NCBI GenBank assembly: GCA_965249175.1
Contig: OZ252227.1
Coordinates: 2,294,001 to 2,358,000, forward strand
DNA length: 64,000 bases
Source: CAZYFH01 sp965249175
GTDB lineage: Bacteria; Acidobacteriota; Vicinamibacteria; Vicinamibacterales; UBA8438
Direction of reading: 5' to 3'
Under the pieces are notes generated by a model, which did no database searches, was not told the DNA's origin, and worked only from the letters and a program-made list of their open reading frames with translations. Below are positions 62,447 to 64,000 of the stretch, piece by piece. A program made the position numbers and the translations under genes. Every line of letters begins with the position of its first letter. Position 1 is the first letter of the stretch.

Positions 62447-63046
62447 TTGACCGCCCCCGCCCGGACACGGAGACTCGTCCCGCAACAACTTGCCGCCGGC
62501 ATCGACCCTGGCCAGGCTCGCAAGGCCCAGAAACTCGCGCTCGCGGGCGCACAGAGCTTCGAGGCCACCGCGAGGGAGTGGCACATGAAGTTCTCGGCAG
62601 CGTGGGTCCCTAGCCACAGCGCTCGCATCTTGCGGCGTCTTGAGAACGACCTGTTCCCGTGGCTCGGCAAGCGACCCGTGGCCGACATCACGGCGCCCGA
62701 GTTGCTCTCGGCGTTGCGCCGGGTCGAAAGCCGGGGCGCGGTGGAAACCGCCCACCGAGCCAAGCAGAATTGCGGACAGGTCTTCCGGTACGCGGTCGCC
62801 ACGGGCCGCGCGGAGCCTGATCCGACCGGCGATATTCGTGGCGCCCTACCTCCGTCCAAGGCACGGCACCACGCCTCCCTCATAGAACCGAAGCGCATCG
62901 GTGAGCTGCTTCGCGCGATCAACACCTACGAAGGGCACTTCGTGACGAAGTGCGCCCTGCGGGTCGCCCCTGCCGGACGACGCGGAGTGTGGCGACGCCG
63001 ATCGTCAGTGGCCACCCTTGGGAACAACCGTGTGCTATTGCCCTAA
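62447..63046 (+). pseudogene. P4-type tyrosine integrase fragment, catalytic domain missing
   Basis: Reads QQLAAGIDPGQARKAQKLAL, the linker after the DUF4102 arm-binding domain, then the core-binding domain AQSFEATAREWHMKFSAAWV, ILRRLENDLFPWLGKRPVAD, ITAPELLSALRRVESRGAVE, VFRYAVATGRAEPDPTGDIR. Homology stops at TKCALRVAP (about 62970), where the catalytic domain should begin. Both ends are truncated. Confidence 0.82.
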
Positions 63047-63153
63047 GTACTGACTTGATGGACGTTGCGAAGACGTCACTCGGCGGCCCCTAGTTTTTCT
63101 GTTTACCCTCTATGTGTTTAGTGCATGTCGAAAGCCGTGCCGAACGCAATGAT

Positions 63154-64000
63154 ATGCTGAGCGACGTGCGGTTTACGGCCACCGGCGTCGTGGGCGCGAC
63201 GTTGATCGTGACGGCCGTCGCCTCTGCGCAGCCGCTGCTCGAGCCGACCGCGGGCGAAGCGACGTTCAACGTCTTTCTTCGCTCGACGCCCGTCGGTTTC
63301 GAACGCACCGTCGTGAGCTGGACCTCCGACGGCTGGACCATTCGTGCGAACGGTCAGATCTCGGCACCGATCGATCTCCAGACCCGGCTCTTCGAGGCGG
63401 TATACGACACGTCGTGGCGTCCTCGGCAGCTGACGATCGAAGGCACGCGGTCGGAGACGACGTTTGCGCTCCGCACGACCTTCGCCGACGGCACCGCGGC
63501 CAACGAGGTCGAGCAGGGCGCTCGCCACACGAGCAACCAGGATTCGGTCGACCCCGAAGCGGTGGCTCTCCCCTCCCTCTTTTTTGCCGGCTATGAAGCG
63601 CTCGCCGTCCGTCTGAGCGTGACCGAGGCTGGCGACGAGCTGCCGGTCTACATCGCGCCGACCGGCCAGATCAGCGTGCGCGTCGACGACGTGCTCGTGC
63701 GAGATATCCAGACGGCCGAGGGAACGCTGGAGGCCCGGATCCACCGCATCACGTTCATGGAGCCGCAGCAGCCGCTTGCGGCCGAGGTCTGGACCGATGA
63801 GGGGCGACGGCTGCTGCGGGTCAGTTTCCCGTCCGTAGGTCTCGATGTCGCCCGGGACGACGTCGTGACGGTCTCGACTCGATTGACGAGCCTGAGATTG
63901 CCCGGCGACGAGGACGTGCGCGTCCCATCCAGCGGGTTCAGCCTCGCCGCGACGGTGACCACGCCCAGCGGTCGCGATCCACCCGCCGGCGGTCGTCGGC
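63154..64000 (+). CDS. Secreted alpha/beta-hydrolase-type protein, partial
   Basis: The frame is open from ATG 63154 to the window edge (282 codons). The signal peptide reads VVGATLIVTAVASAQ. The large N-terminal beta domain contains PLLEPTAGEATFNVFLRSTP, VVSWTSDGWTIRANGQIS and LQTRLFEAVYDTSWRPRQLT. The end reaches DEDVRVPSSGFSLAATVTTP, the strand that usually precedes the hydrolase core (VVLVxGSG) in acidobacterial S9/alpha-beta hydrolases. The catalytic part lies outside the window. Confidence 0.7.
   Translation, partial: MLSDVRFTATGVVGATLIVTAVASAQPLLEPTAGEATFNVFLRSTPVGFERTVVSWTSDGWTIRANGQISAPIDLQTRLFEAVYDTSWRPRQLTIEGTRSETTFALRTTFADGTAANEVEQGARHTSNQDSVDPEAVALPSLFFAGYEALAVRLSVTEAGDELPVYIAPTGQISVRVDDVLVRDIQTAEGTLEARIHRITFMEPQQPLAAEVWTDEGRRLLRVSFPSVGLDVARDDVVTVSTRLTSLRLPGDEDVRVPSSGFSLAATVTTPSGRDPPAGGRR

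Noticed and set aside
63118..63744. 208-aa minus-strand frame near the window end
   Set aside because: Antisense to the secreted hydrolase-type gene, which has a signal peptide and an open frame to the edge.
1..64000. CRISPR array or cas genes
   Set aside because: No regularly spaced short repeats and no Cas-like protein were found.
1..64000. tRNA gene as integration site near the integrase fragments (57.2 and 62.5 kb)
   Set aside because: No cloverleaf with a GTTCRANNC loop could be recognised by eye; a covariance-model scan would be decisive.

Overview
The window comes from a GC-rich bacterial chromosome, most likely an Acidobacteriota (Vicinamibacteria-like) genome. The pointers are Ser/Thr kinase N-lobes of the GGMGEVY..D..L.R.VAIKVLP type, a DUF5916 beta-barrel protein, a secreted family beginning PWGQPDLQGIWDF, VWA proteins and an SCE4755-type monooxygenase-like protein. 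There is no rRNA, tRNA or CRISPR that I can recognise. The lineage is an inference from gene style, not from a marker gene.

The stretch is an insertion-sequence-dominated accessory region. One IS256-family element (here ISa, about 1435 bp) is present seven times (364-1798, 4764-6199, 9437-10872, 20028-21462, 22261-23695, 48150-49585, 55562-56996). Three of those copies share the same 1-base frameshift. Three other IS256-family types occur: ISb (2522-3953 plus a fragment near 40.5 kb), ISc (11375-12803 and 53064-54492) and ISd (about 48117-50910 and 58846-60182). IS3-family elements lie at 6689-7943 and 45345-46496. There are also an IS110 element (14271-15780), an IS1182 element (17481-18948) with a truncated copy (36500-37043) and an 89-bp MITE (39640-39728), an IS1595 element, an IS200/IS605 remnant, an IS5 remnant, an integrase-core transposase (28882-29961) and an IS91-like Y2 HUH transposase. 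Most have readable target duplications, so several interrupted genes can be rebuilt.

Layout: 0-8.5 kb holds a cut PQQ-propeller lipoprotein gene and a PadR/HAAS-membrane-protein operon split by an IS3 element. 8.5-17.4 kb holds small genes (SH3-like, STAS fragment, secreted protein, YajD-type HNH, RodZ-like) among repeated kinase N-lobe fragments. 19-33 kb mixes prophage-type genes (M15-like peptidase, HNH-family fragment, terminase small and large subunits, Fic-like fragments) with a VWA protein and IS remnants. 33-36.5 kb carries the largest intact resident gene, a 968-aa DUF5916 protein bracketed by kinase pieces. 38-48 kb has a glycosyltransferase, an SCE4755-like gene with a frameshift, a decayed kinase-AAA ATPase regulator, a RibD-like reductase and an S49 peptidase pseudogene. 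50-57 kb has a serine-recombinase tail, a second VWA gene and a DNA methyltransferase split by ISa. 57.6-64 kb returns to resident genes plus a mobile module AlpA-ParB-Y2 HUH transposase-integrase fragment.

Functionally there is little pathway logic. The story is serial insertion, duplication of gene ends and decay. The best candidates for something undescribed are the translationally coupled AlpA/ParB/IS91-like operon (60.2-62.4 kb), the repeated kinase N-lobe fragments that end at the same structural position, and ISa insertion sites carrying 3-nt linkers that look like footprints of circular intermediates.
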